Notes under the pieces: model-generated
Seen by the model: the letters and a program-made list of their open reading frames with translations, nothing else
Told to the model about the DNA's origin: nothing
Databases searched by the model: none
Made by a program: the position numbers and the translations under genes
Source: Verrucomicrobiota bacterium
GTDB taxonomy: Bacteria > Verrucomicrobiota > Verrucomicrobiia > Limisphaerales > Fontisphaeraceae
Reading direction: 5' to 3'
NCBI GenBank assembly: GCA_037139415.1
Contig: JBAXGN010000031.1
Span: forward strand, 1 to 49,586
DNA: 49,586 nt
Shown: piece by piece, positions 36,593 through 44,515 of the stretch
Layout of the letters: each line of letters opens with the position of its first letter
How positions within the stretch are numbered: position 1 is the stretch's first letter

Positions 36593-37217
36593 ATTTGCCC
36601 AGTTGTTGTTCGGGGCGATCAGCCGTTACTATTTCGGCCAGGATATTTATCACGCCGAGCGGGTACCGTCGGAAGGACCAGTCATTCTCGCTAGCAATCA
36701 CGCCAGCTTTTATGACCCGTTCCTGGTCGGGTCCTCACTGGATCGGGAAGTGTACTACCTTGCCCGACAAAGCGCCTTTTTCTTCCCGTTGGGACCGGTG
36801 ATACGGGCCTGGAACGCGGTCCCTGTTGACCGCGAAGGAGGCGGCCCGAAAGGAATGATAGCCATCATCGAACGCTTGAAGAAAGGAAATGCCATCGTGC
36901 TTTTTCCCGAGGGCACGCGCACGTTTGATGGCCAGTTGCAAAAGGTAAAGTCCGGCCTGGGTTTGATCGTCGTCAAATCCCGCGCTCCAGTGGTGCCGGT
37001 GCGCGTCTTCGGCACGTATGAGGCGTGGAATCGCAAAATGATTTTCCCGCGTCCGCGCCATCGCATGGCAACCACCTTTGGGCAGCCCATGTATTTTAAA
37101 GAATTGCGGGCCGAAGCGGACCATTGCACCAAGGAACGTCTGCGCGAGATTTACCAGATAATTTCGGATGATATCATATCAGGAATTGCCGCCTTAAAAC
37201 CAAGCCAAGAGTCTTGA
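36576..37217 (+). CDS. plsC: 1-acyl-sn-glycerol-3-phosphate acyltransferase family protein
   Basis: 213 aa if begun at TTG 36576 (TTG 36555 would give 220 aa); no ATG is available in frame ahead of the domain, and either start overlaps cmk by 17-38 nt, so translation is probably coupled. The acyltransferase core has HX4D in SNHASFYDPFLVG, the glycerophosphate-binding FPEGTRTFDGQLQKVKSGLG, and APVVPVRVFGTYEAW. Acylates lysophosphatidate at the inner membrane during phospholipid synthesis. The cmk-plsC pair is a recurrent arrangement in bacteria. The substrate may differ from classic PlsC. Confidence 0.92.
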   Translation: MKATYKFAQLLFGAISRYYFGQDIYHAERVPSEGPVILASNHASFYDPFLVGSSLDREVYYLARQSAFFFPLGPVIRAWNAVPVDREGGGPKGMIAIIERLKKGNAIVLFPEGTRTFDGQLQKVKSGLGLIVVKSRAPVVPVRVFGTYEAWNRKMIFPRPRHRMATTFGQPMYFKELRAEADHCTKERLREIYQIISDDIISGIAALKPSQES

Positions 37218-37220
37218 GTC

Positions 37221-37649
37221 ATGAAACACCAGCTTGCCGCCCGTTTCACCGTATCCCTGCCGCCTCAGTTATTGAAGGGGCTGGATATTATGGTGAAAGC
37301 CAAGGGTTTTGCCAATCGTTCCCAAGCGGTGGCGGAGATGATCCGGGATCGCCTGGTGGATCAATTTCAAGACACGGACGACAAGGAAATCGCCGGTACC
37401 GTGACGCTGGTTTATGATCATCATAAACCGAATTTGCAAGCGGAGTTGACCGACGCGCAACATGATCATCATGCTGCCATTATCTCCACGCTGCATGTCC
37501 ACCTGGACCACCATAACTGTCTTGAAGTCTTGGTGCTGCGCGGACGCACCGCTGCGGTAAAACATCTGGCTGAACGCCTGCTTTCCGTAAAAGGCATCAA
37601 GCACGGCAAGTTGACCATTACCTCCACCGGCAAGGATTTACCGGGTTGA
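37221..37649 (+). CDS. nikR: NikR-family nickel-responsive regulator
   Basis: 142 aa, ATG 3 nt after the plsC stop. Ribbon-helix-helix domain (residues 5-50: AARFTVSLPPQLLKGLDIMVKAKGFANRSQAVAEMIRDRL), then an ACT-like tetramerisation domain. Nickel ligands of E. coli NikR (His76 from the partner, His87, His89, Cys95) appear in DHHAAIISTLHVHLDHHNCLEV (LHVH and the Cys). Represses nickel uptake genes when Ni(II) is bound. No nickel transporter, urease or hydrogenase gene is in the window, so targets are elsewhere, or it controls this operon. Convergent with the next gene (12 nt apart). Confidence 0.93.
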   Translation: MKHQLAARFTVSLPPQLLKGLDIMVKAKGFANRSQAVAEMIRDRLVDQFQDTDDKEIAGTVTLVYDHHKPNLQAELTDAQHDHHAAIISTLHVHLDHHNCLEVLVLRGRTAAVKHLAERLLSVKGIKHGKLTITSTGKDLPG

Positions 37650-37661
37650 ATTAGTTTAAGT

Positions 37662-39401
37662 TCAAGCCGTGGGAACGTCCGCTGCCAATGGGCGGACCAA
37701 TTCAAAATTGCACAAGCGCAGCTCTGGTTTTCCAAACGTATCGAGTACCAACTGTTTTTTTGCATCGAAGGCGATTAGCAAATGCTCGGGCTCCAGGTTG
37801 AGATCTTCAAAACCGAATCGGGCTAAACGAAGGCGGGCGTGCTCCAATAGTCCCACCACCTCGGTTGCCGAGAGCAACTTCATTTCCTGGGCTTGGTGCA
37901 GGTTTAAACTGCGGTAATGCCCTGTATCATGGTCGGCGAGCTGTTGGTCGGGGCCATTCCACCAACCCCAGATAGTGATGTAATCATGATCCTGACGCAG
38001 CACCGGATGGCCATCGGGCGTCCGTAGATCCGCCAGCGGCGTGTAGTGCCGCAGATCTACCAGTTGGGTCTCCGTTTTGTGCCCCGTCATGTAAATGGCT
38101 CGCGGATAGGTAGTGCGCCCGCCGCGTCGGGCAATTTCCATGGCATACGAAAACGCCTCGAACGGGTTGTTGAAGCCATGCTCAAGGATGGCACGGGAAT
38201 TCGAGCTATCATCGGGTACTTCGGGACGCAACCCCAAACGGGAGATTTTCCACACCAAGTTGACATTGTCCTTGGTGCGTGTGTGCGCCGCCTGAGAATG
38301 GTCTGCCAGCGGGTTTTTGGGCGTGCGCCGCCAGCGTTCCGGCAGGAAGAAATTAAACAGCTCAGGATCTTTGCCCACCACCCACATCAGCCCCCCAGTG
38401 CTTTCGGCATGGCCGTAAATATAATCCACGCCGAGAATATTGACTGCTTTGAGATGTGATGGCAGTGGATTACTGGCGTTATCCTCAAAACGGCGCGCCA
38501 TGTGGCTGAGGTAATACTGGCGGTTGGCGCTGCGAACCGCCTGCTCGTGTTCTTCCGTTCGTAACATCAGTTCATAATCAATCAACGCATAGACGATCTG
38601 GCGATGACGATCTCGCATCAGGGAAAAATCCGGCTGGGGACGCACGATCACATGGGCGGGCTTCATATCCACCACCCGGTAGCCTTTTTGTTCCAATTCG
38701 TGGATGACCAGACTGGTCATGCCAGCTAGCATTTGATTTCGCGCCGTCCCTTCGAGTTGGAATAAATCCGCAGTTTCCACCAAGTCCAGCCCCTTGACCC
38801 AGCCATAAATTACCACGTATTGCCGTAGGATATCCAATTCCACCCCCGGACTACGCGCCAGCTTCGCAGCCATTTTGTCTTCCGAGCGTCCGGTTTGCCA
38901 GAATTGCAGGCGCTCAGAGGGCACATAGATGGCGAGCGGTTTTTGAGTGCGGATACGAATATCAGGCGGACCATACTCTCCTTTGCGTAATTCCATGAGC
39001 AAGGAGAACTCCTCGAACGGACTGTTGAATTCGGCATGAATAAATTTATTCATGGTCAGGGTATCCACGGGAATCACCTCGCCGACGCGGGACCATTTGA
39101 CTACCAGGTGGAGACTGACGCCGCCCACCTCCTTCGTGGGTAAACGATACACAGTGCTGGTGCCCAAGAGCCGTTCCCGCTTGGTTTCAAACCAATCCCG
39201 GGCGTACCAATTATGCGGCTGCAGATGTTCCCAGAACGGGCAGCCGTACTGGGTTAGGAATAGATCGCCACCATCCTCCGTTTTCAGGTGGAAATACTCC
39301 ACCCCCAACAGATTCATGCGCACTGCTGTCGTGGGCAGAGACGCGCGCACAGGCAGTGCCGGCTTACGGCCGTCAGTCTTCGTTTTGACCGTGTGCGCCA
39401 T
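37662..39401 (-). CDS. Unrecognised protein with two tandem kinase-like domains
   Basis: 579 aa, ATG start, no signal peptide or membrane segment. The protein is an internal duplication with an offset of 279-290 residues. Matching pairs: LLGVEYF/ILGVDYI (31/322); LHLVVKWSRVG/VNLVWKISRLG (K102/K385, like the beta-3 lysine of kinases); FNSPFEEFSLLMEL/FNNPFEAFSYAMEI (125/410, like helix C); YVVIYGW/YITIWGW (195/474); YRVVDMKPAHVIV/FGFEDLNLEPEHLLI (D245/D533, like the HRDLKPEN loop); YALIDYELM/LRLCNFELV (D275/N565, like DFG). Repeat 1 keeps K102, D245 and D275, so it might bind ATP and metal; repeat 2 has N in place of the last Asp and looks degenerate. I infer an active plus pseudokinase pair. 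Neighbours do not reveal a substrate. Confidence 0.7.
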   Translation of the reverse strand: MAHTVKTKTDGRKPALPVRASLPTTAVRMNLLGVEYFHLKTEDGGDLFLTQYGCPFWEHLQPHNWYARDWFETKRERLLGTSTVYRLPTKEVGGVSLHLVVKWSRVGEVIPVDTLTMNKFIHAEFNSPFEEFSLLMELRKGEYGPPDIRIRTQKPLAIYVPSERLQFWQTGRSEDKMAAKLARSPGVELDILRQYVVIYGWVKGLDLVETADLFQLEGTARNQMLAGMTSLVIHELEQKGYRVVDMKPAHVIVRPQPDFSLMRDRHRQIVYALIDYELMLRTEEHEQAVRSANRQYYLSHMARRFEDNASNPLPSHLKAVNILGVDYIYGHAESTGGLMWVVGKDPELFNFFLPERWRRTPKNPLADHSQAAHTRTKDNVNLVWKISRLGLRPEVPDDSSNSRAILEHGFNNPFEAFSYAMEIARRGGRTTYPRAIYMTGHKTETQLVDLRHYTPLADLRTPDGHPVLRQDHDYITIWGWWNGPDQQLADHDTGHYRSLNLHQAQEMKLLSATEVVGLLEHARLRLARFGFEDLNLEPEHLLIAFDAKKQLVLDTFGKPELRLCNFELVRPLAADVPTA

Positions 39402-39422
39402 GGCGTTCCCGCACAGTTCCGA

Positions 39423-40400
39423 TTATTTGCCGCCGAAAATCAGGCTCAACCGCTGGCTATTCTCTTCCAGTGTGCATTGCCCGCCTTCGATGGTCAGGAA
39501 ACCAGTATAACCAACTTTCTCCAGCGCTTGCCGCACCAGCGGCCAATTGACGTCGCCCTCGCGAATATTTACAAACTTGCCACCACTCTTGGCGGCACGA
39601 TCCACTTTGAAATCCTTCGCGTGTAACTTCACAATCAGTCCGCCGAGCGTGGTGATCCATTCCTCGGATGGCGCATACTTCACGTGATTGCCGATGTCGA
39701 AATAAGCACGAATCCACGGGCTCCCGAACGATTCCACAAACTGTTTGAAGACCGCCGGTTTCACCCACAGGTTGTTCCACACGTTTTCCAGCGCGACCTT
39801 CACGTTGGTTTTCTCGGCGATTGGGATTAACTTGCTGACCCATTCGCGCGATGTGTCCACCGCGTGATCGTGTGCCTTGATATACTCGGCATAAGGTGCG
39901 TTATCCCCTTTGACCACACGTTTCAAATGTCCCGTTTGCGCGTCAAATTCAATGTCGAAGTCCCACGGATCCGGCGTCTTCACGCCACCGATGCGGCACG
40001 GCACCAGCAATACGGCATCCGCGCCAAACGCCTGGGCGGTTTCCAGCGCCAGCACGGTTTTATCGAATGTGGCCTGCGCCTTGGCCTTATCCGGGCTGTT
40101 AAATTCCGCCCACCCACGGATGACCGAATGAATCCGCAGGCCAACCTTATCGGCCAGCACCCGGCACTTGGCCGCCTCTTCCGGGCCAATGACCCCTCCT
40201 TCCACCCCATCGTAACCGGCAGCCTTTAGTTTCTCCAGTGCTGCCTCTGTGTTTTTTTCAGCGATGACCGCCTTAAATAGTTTGGTCTTGAAGGTGGTTT
40301 CTTGTGCCTGGCTGGTCAATACTTGGGAACCAATCGCCACACCCGCTGCCATGGTGGTGGCTGAGGCCAGGAACTCCCGTCGGTGATGCAAGTGCTTCAT
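39423..40400 (-). CDS. Tat-exported sugar phosphate isomerase/epimerase-like protein
   Basis: 325 aa from ATG 40400 (the in-frame TTG at 40424 adds eight poor residues). Tat signal HRREFLASATTMAAGVAIGSQ. TIM barrel of the xylose isomerase-like/AP endonuclease 2 family: LEKLKAAGYDGVEGGVIGPEEA, RIHSVIRGWAEF, GADAVLLVPCRIGG, VKVALENVWNNL (metal Glu), WIRAYFDIGNHVKY (metal Asp/His), IVKLHAKDFK (His), and FLTIEGGQC (Glu). All four usual metal ligands are therefore seen, unlike the related exported protein at 23,380. Probably periplasmic sugar isomerase or epimerase. It lies 21 bp upstream of the kinase-like gene on the same strand, likely one transcript. Confidence 0.87.
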   Translation of the reverse strand: MKHLHHRREFLASATTMAAGVAIGSQVLTSQAQETTFKTKLFKAVIAEKNTEAALEKLKAAGYDGVEGGVIGPEEAAKCRVLADKVGLRIHSVIRGWAEFNSPDKAKAQATFDKTVLALETAQAFGADAVLLVPCRIGGVKTPDPWDFDIEFDAQTGHLKRVVKGDNAPYAEYIKAHDHAVDTSREWVSKLIPIAEKTNVKVALENVWNNLWVKPAVFKQFVESFGSPWIRAYFDIGNHVKYAPSEEWITTLGGLIVKLHAKDFKVDRAAKSGGKFVNIREGDVNWPLVRQALEKVGYTGFLTIEGGQCTLEENSQRLSLIFGGK

Positions 40401-40462
40401 GGCCGTAACTATGATCGGATCCAACCAAAATACAAGTTCAGGTTATCGGATTGAATAAGGCA

Positions 40463-40517
40463 CGCCAAGTATTCCTGCCCTCTCGACAAGCCCATGTATT
40501 CCTGGTTAGGCTTGGCG
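40463..40517 (+). promoter_or_regulatory. Inverted repeat that could hide the start of the 550-aa gene
   Basis: CGCCAAG (40463-40469) pairs perfectly with CTTGGCG (40511-40517), whose last base is 2 nt before the ATG at 40519. A 9-bp direct repeat GTATTCCTG sits just inside each arm (40469-40477, 40496-40504). In mRNA this would bury the ribosome site; in DNA the repeats could bind a dimer. Confidence 0.4.
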
Positions 40518-40518
40518 C

Positions 40519-42171
40519 ATGAACCAAGCGCCACAGGTGAAGGCGGAAATACAGAGTGCGCTGGCAGCGGTGGCCAGTCGCATGTTGCCGCGCATTCTCA
40601 CGGCGATCTGCCGCGATCCCAACAGCCCGTGCTACGGCGCGGCCGACCGCGACTGGTGGCATTACAAGATCCGGGATTTCCCTTCGTTGATTCTCCAGCA
40701 GGGCGGCTACGCGCTTTGGCAGGCGGCTGCGCTGGAGGCGTGGCGCGAGGACGCTCCGGCGTTGCGCGCTTTGGCAGCCGCTTCGTGCCGCTTTTGGAAT
40801 CAGCGGGCCATCAAGTTCCGCGCCTTCGAAGAGTATTATCCCTGGGAGGAAGGCTATCCTCCCCTGGCATTCTCCACGCTGGCGGTGGCCAAACTGGTGG
40901 CGGAACAGGCGCTACCGGTGGGGGACGTGCTGCCCGGCTTGCGGGTGGCCGCCCGGCAATTGCAGATTCGCTTTGAATCCGAAGCCGCCAATCAGCAGGT
41001 TGCCGGGCTGGCCGCGCTAGCCTGGGTTCGCAAGGTGGCGCCCGAACTGGTCGCGGCGGCGCGCTTTGAGGAATGGATCACCCGCAGTTTGGCGTTACAA
41101 CACGACGAGGGTTGGTTTCGTGAATATGGCGGGCCGGATTTGGGCTATCTCGCGGTCACGCTGGATTGCCTGTTTGATTTGCTGGACGCCACCGGGGATG
41201 CCCGGTTCGCCAGGGCGATTCAGCGTGCGCTTGCGTTCATTGTCACGGTGACCGATTCGGGGCGCGTGGCCGTGGGCCTGCATAACGCCCGTAACACCGA
41301 TTACCTGGTGCCGTACGGGTTGGTGCGCGCCTCGCTAGATGCCAGTTTCGCCAATCCCGGTTTGACCGCCACTGTCGAACGCCTTTTCGGCAACGCCGCT
41401 GATCCCAGCCATTTCTTTGCTGCCGTGGATGACCGGTATTGCTGCCATTACATCGGGCAATCCGTCGTGCGCGTCCTAGCCTGGATTTCACGTCAGACGG
41501 GTGATGCGCCTGCGAAAGATCAAACGCCGACTATCAGTCCAGTGGCAGCAACGTTTCCGTCCAACCAAATGCTGCCCGGTGCGGGATATTGGCTCGTTCG
41601 CGAGAACGTTCAGGCGGGTGGTTGGCATGGTCTGGTGGCTCTGCGTAAAGGCGGTATCATCACCGCGGCTCGTGGCGCATCCGTGCTGGCGGATTTTGGT
41701 TGGATTTATTTCGCCTCGGATGGCCAGCATATCTCGCATTGGTGGAGCGATGATTGGAAATTTTCCTGCCAGAATCAAACCGCTGCCGTGGAAGGCTCCC
41801 TGTATGTGCATCGCGAGACCGCCAGCAGTCCATTTTCCCATATCGCGCTGCGCGGACTCAGTCTGGTATTCGGACGTCAGATCATCCAGATGCTGAAACG
41901 CCTGCTGATTTTCAAAAAACCGCAGTCGCCCGTCCGTTTCTGCCGCCAGATTGAGTTCAGCAAGGATGAGGTGCGGGTGACGGACCGATTCACGGGACTA
42001 CCCGCCAACCCGGATTTGCGGCGCGCCCCGCGCACATCCAAACGGCATGTGGCCAGCGCGGATTCTTTCCACGCAGAGGATTTGCGCCTTCTACGCGGTG
42101 TTCAGTACACCGAGGAGCGGCGTGAGGCGGCGGGGGTGCTAACGGTGGTGACAATTTACCGGCTAGGATAA
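40519..42171 (+). CDS. Unrecognised 550-aa protein, helical toroid-like
   Basis: ATG start; no signal peptide or clear membrane anchor. Residues 1-330 have helical pairs with scattered aromatic residues (DWWHYKIRDFPSLILQQGGYALWQAAAL, EGYPPLAFSTLAVAKLV, GWFREYGGPDLGYLAVTLDCLFDLLDATGD) as in alpha/alpha-toroid enzymes acting on polysaccharides; residues 350-550 are beta-rich (WHGLVALRKGGIITAARGASVLADFGWIYF, HISHWWSDDWKFSCQNQTAAVEGSLYVH), as in the C-terminal domains of heparinase-like lyases. I cannot assign a family or active site. The next gene starts 1 nt after the stop, so it is in an operon with a lipoprotein and a DUF2238 membrane protein. Confidence 0.75.
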   Translation: MNQAPQVKAEIQSALAAVASRMLPRILTAICRDPNSPCYGAADRDWWHYKIRDFPSLILQQGGYALWQAAALEAWREDAPALRALAAASCRFWNQRAIKFRAFEEYYPWEEGYPPLAFSTLAVAKLVAEQALPVGDVLPGLRVAARQLQIRFESEAANQQVAGLAALAWVRKVAPELVAAARFEEWITRSLALQHDEGWFREYGGPDLGYLAVTLDCLFDLLDATGDARFARAIQRALAFIVTVTDSGRVAVGLHNARNTDYLVPYGLVRASLDASFANPGLTATVERLFGNAADPSHFFAAVDDRYCCHYIGQSVVRVLAWISRQTGDAPAKDQTPTISPVAATFPSNQMLPGAGYWLVRENVQAGGWHGLVALRKGGIITAARGASVLADFGWIYFASDGQHISHWWSDDWKFSCQNQTAAVEGSLYVHRETASSPFSHIALRGLSLVFGRQIIQMLKRLLIFKKPQSPVRFCRQIEFSKDEVRVTDRFTGLPANPDLRRAPRTSKRHVASADSFHAEDLRLLRGVQYTEERREAAGVLTVVTIYRLG

Positions 42172-42172
42172 T

Positions 42173-42625
42173 ATGAAAATACTGCTGGCTGTCATTTTTG
42201 GGGTCTGCTTGATATCTTGTTCGCCCAAGCCGCAGGCAACCATCGTCGGCAAGTGGCAACAGGCGTCCGGGCCATCGAGTGCCTTTGGCCTGACGCAAGC
42301 GCAAAAGTCTGGACCGGGCGTGATGACTTTCGATTTCCGTCCGGACGGGACGCTGATCACCCAAGGGGGCGTCGAGGTGAGCGCCAAAACGGTTGGCGGT
42401 AAAGAGCTGAGTCAGGGTGGTAGCCAGCCCGTGACCAATCGCTATTCCCTCGTGAATGAGCATTCGCTCAAAATTACCTTTGCTGAAGGATTGCGCTTCC
42501 AAGGGCGCGTGGTGACGCTCAGAGTTTCCATCGCGGGAGACAGGCTCGTGCTGACTGAAATCACACCGTCCGGACTGGACTTGGCGGATGCACGAGGAAA
42601 TTGGATATTGCAACGGGTGCCATGA
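42173..42625 (+). CDS. Small lipoprotein, lipocalin-like
   Basis: 150 aa. Lipoprotein signal MKILLAVIFGVCLISC with lipobox LISC at Cys16. The rest is a beta-rich domain beginning IVGKWQQASGPS and containing VMTFDFRPDGTLITQG and YSLVNEHSLKITF, the W-x-F-x-x-D-G-T pattern of lipocalin-like/DUF5640-type small lipoproteins. It begins 1 nt after the stop of the 550-aa gene and is followed 18 nt later by a DUF2238 gene. Function unknown. Confidence 0.8.
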   Translation: MKILLAVIFGVCLISCSPKPQATIVGKWQQASGPSSAFGLTQAQKSGPGVMTFDFRPDGTLITQGGVEVSAKTVGGKELSQGGSQPVTNRYSLVNEHSLKITFAEGLRFQGRVVTLRVSIAGDRLVLTEITPSGLDLADARGNWILQRVP

Positions 42626-42643
42626 CGTGAACAAAATCCATTT

Positions 42644-43267
42644 ATGCAACTATTCCGCATCCTGATCGTTCTGGTGTTGGCGGCCAATGTGCTGCTGGGA
42701 ATCCAGCCCAAGGCGGACCGCCTCACTTGGGCGCTGGAGAATGCGCCGGTCTGGCTGGGAGTGGGGCTGCTGCTTTTTACGCACCGGCGTTTCCCGCTCA
42801 CGCCGCTGGTGTATTATCTGCTGGCCGCGCACGCCTTGATCCTGATGGTGGGCGGGCATTACACGTATGCCAAGGTTCCGCTGGGGGATTGGGTCAAGGA
42901 CCTGTTCGGTTTGGCGCGCAACCATTACGACCGGCTCGGGCATCTCGCGCAAGGATTCGTTCCGGCCCTGGTCATGCGCGAGATTCTGATCCGCGTGGTG
43001 CGCGTGCCGCGCGGTGGCTGGCTGTTTTTCCTGTGCGTTTGCGTATGCCTGGCTGGCAGTGCCTTTTATGAGCTGATCGAATGGTGGGTGGCCGTGGCCA
43101 CCGGGGATGCCGCCAACGACTTTCTCGGCACGCAGGGCGATCCCTGGGACACCCAGTGGGACATGTTCATGTGCCTGATCGGGTCCGTTCTTTCACTGGC
43201 GACGCTGGGCAACTTTCAAGACCGGCAAATGGAAAAGCTCGGAACTGCTGGCGCAGCGCAGCGGTGA
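42644..43267 (+). CDS. DUF2238 (YjdF-type) membrane protein
   Basis: 207 aa with about five to six membrane segments (RILIVLVLAANVLLGI; WLGVGLLLF; PLVYYLLAAHALILMVGGHYTYA; GWLFFLCVCVCLAGSAFYELIEWWV; MFMCLIGSVLSLATLG). The signature NHYDRLGHLAQGFVPALVMREIL and the DFLGTQGDPWDTQWDM segment fit the DUF2238/YjdF family, an inner-membrane protein of unknown role. Third gene of the 40,519-43,267 operon; convergent with the pseudopilin gene. Confidence 0.88.
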   Translation: MQLFRILIVLVLAANVLLGIQPKADRLTWALENAPVWLGVGLLLFTHRRFPLTPLVYYLLAAHALILMVGGHYTYAKVPLGDWVKDLFGLARNHYDRLGHLAQGFVPALVMREILIRVVRVPRGGWLFFLCVCVCLAGSAFYELIEWWVAVATGDAANDFLGTQGDPWDTQWDMFMCLIGSVLSLATLGNFQDRQMEKLGTAGAAQR

Positions 43268-43294
43268 ATGACGCTTTTCCGGTGGCCGCCCGGC

Positions 43295-43891
43295 CTATTT
43301 GGTTTTGGTCTTATCCACGCGCCCCTCAAAGAATAGCGCGTTCTTGCCGGTCCAAATCCCCTCCGCGTCGTGGAAAGCTGCCGAATCCCCGATCAGCGGG
43401 GTATTAATGCGTCCGCCGAAAACCAACTCCACGACGGCTTGGGTGGCGGGCGACCAATCCTGCGGCCGATCATAGGAAGCGCCGCTGAGAAAGGTGTTCC
43501 ACTCGTAGCTGGTTTGCTCGACGGGAAAGACCGTCTGGTCGGCGGGACATTGAAAGACGCTTTTGGAATTCAGGTTTGGGTTGAGCAGGGTGACCAGCGA
43601 CGGCAGGTTGGTGTTCAGGCTCGGCATCTGGGCGCAGACGGGCAGGTGGCTGTCGTTGTCCTGCACGTAGAGGTCCAGCGCCAGGCCAATCTGGTGCAGA
43701 TTGCTCAGGCAGGCGACGCTGCGCGCGCTGCGCTTGGCTTTCCCCAGGGACGGCAGCAGCAGCCCCGCCAGAATGGCGATGATGGCGATGACTACCAGCA
43801 ATTCAATCAGGGTGAAACCCCGCGCGCCCCAGCTCCGGTATATGTGGGCCGGGCGGCTGGGAATTGCGGTTGGGGCAGGGGGCGGTTGCAT
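43295..43891 (-). CDS. Type II secretion-like pseudopilin (prepilin N-methylation site)
   Basis: 198 aa. Prepilin peptidase site G-FTLIE at residues 25-30 in [20 protein letters not shown], followed by [29 protein letters not shown], the usual helix and loop of PulG-type proteins. The C-terminal part ([39 protein letters not shown]) resembles the H-X9-DG-type tail of the large prepilin-like families in Planctomycetota and Verrucomicrobiota. No secretion machinery is adjacent. Starts 9 nt after the stop of the upstream gene, so co-transcribed. Confidence 0.9.
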   Translation of the reverse strand: MQPPPAPTAIPSRPAHIYRSWGARGFTLIELLVVIAIIAILAGLLLPSLGKAKRSARSVACLSNLHQIGLALDLYVQDNDSHLPVCAQMPSLNTNLPSLVTLLNPNLNSKSVFQCPADQTVFPVEQTSYEWNTFLSGASYDRPQDWSPATQAVVELVFGGRINTPLIGDSAAFHDAEGIWTGKNALFFEGRVDKTKTK

Positions 43892-43900
43892 GGGGTTGGC

Positions 43901-44452
43901 TCAGGGTTGCTGGATGGCGGTGAGAGTGGTCATGAGTTCCCGCACCACGACTGCGCTGTCCGAGCGGTAGCGCACATCCTGCGAAAGGTATTGGGCGGTG
44001 GCCTGTTTGATTTTTACGCGCCCGGCCTCGGAATTCAGCTTGTTCCGGAGCGCCTCTTTCTCGTCGGGCGAAAGCGTCCGCCGGTATTCGGCGATCCACC
44101 GGGCCATGGCGGCGATGCTCTTTTCCTTTGCCGCCGGTTTCAGATGGCTGACGACGATGCGCAGCCCCTCGACGTGCCCCACCTCGAAGAAGTCCAGGAA
44201 AGCCTCCTCGCGGTTGGCAGCCTCCGTCATCGCCCCGTAACGTTTCTGCATGAATTGCTCCACGCTTTTCGAGCCGGTGGCCGCGCGGATGTCTTTCATG
44301 GCGACCGCCGGCGTGTAATCGTGAAAGCGATGCACCCAGAAGCCGATGCCGAGCCCAATGAGGAGAAGCACCACGACGCCCGCCCAAGCGAGCTTTCGGC
44401 CGCGGCTTATTGGCTGGCGGCGTGGCGCGGTTGGCTGCGGTGTGCTTTTCAT
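43901..44452 (-). CDS. Hypothetical single-pass membrane protein
   Basis: 183 aa, ATG start. A basic N-terminus (PRRQPISRGRK) precedes one membrane helix (LAWAGVVVLLLIGLGIGFWV, about 21-40); the rest is helical and periplasmic (AATGSKSVEQFMQKRYGAMTEAANREEAFLDFFEVGHVEGL, AAKEKSIAAMARWIAEYRRTL, LSPDEKEALRNKLNSEAGRVKIKQATAQYL). No known family. Directly upstream of the pseudopilin gene (9 nt); it may help with its assembly, but this is inference from position only. Confidence 0.75.
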   Translation of the reverse strand: MKSTPQPTAPRRQPISRGRKLAWAGVVVLLLIGLGIGFWVHRFHDYTPAVAMKDIRAATGSKSVEQFMQKRYGAMTEAANREEAFLDFFEVGHVEGLRIVVSHLKPAAKEKSIAAMARWIAEYRRTLSPDEKEALRNKLNSEAGRVKIKQATAQYLSQDVRYRSDSAVVVRELMTTLTAIQQP

Positions 44453-44515
44453 GCCGCCACTCTACCGCTGCTTGCCTGCAAAGTCATGCGCAACTTTCGG
44501 GGAATTCAGAGGGCC

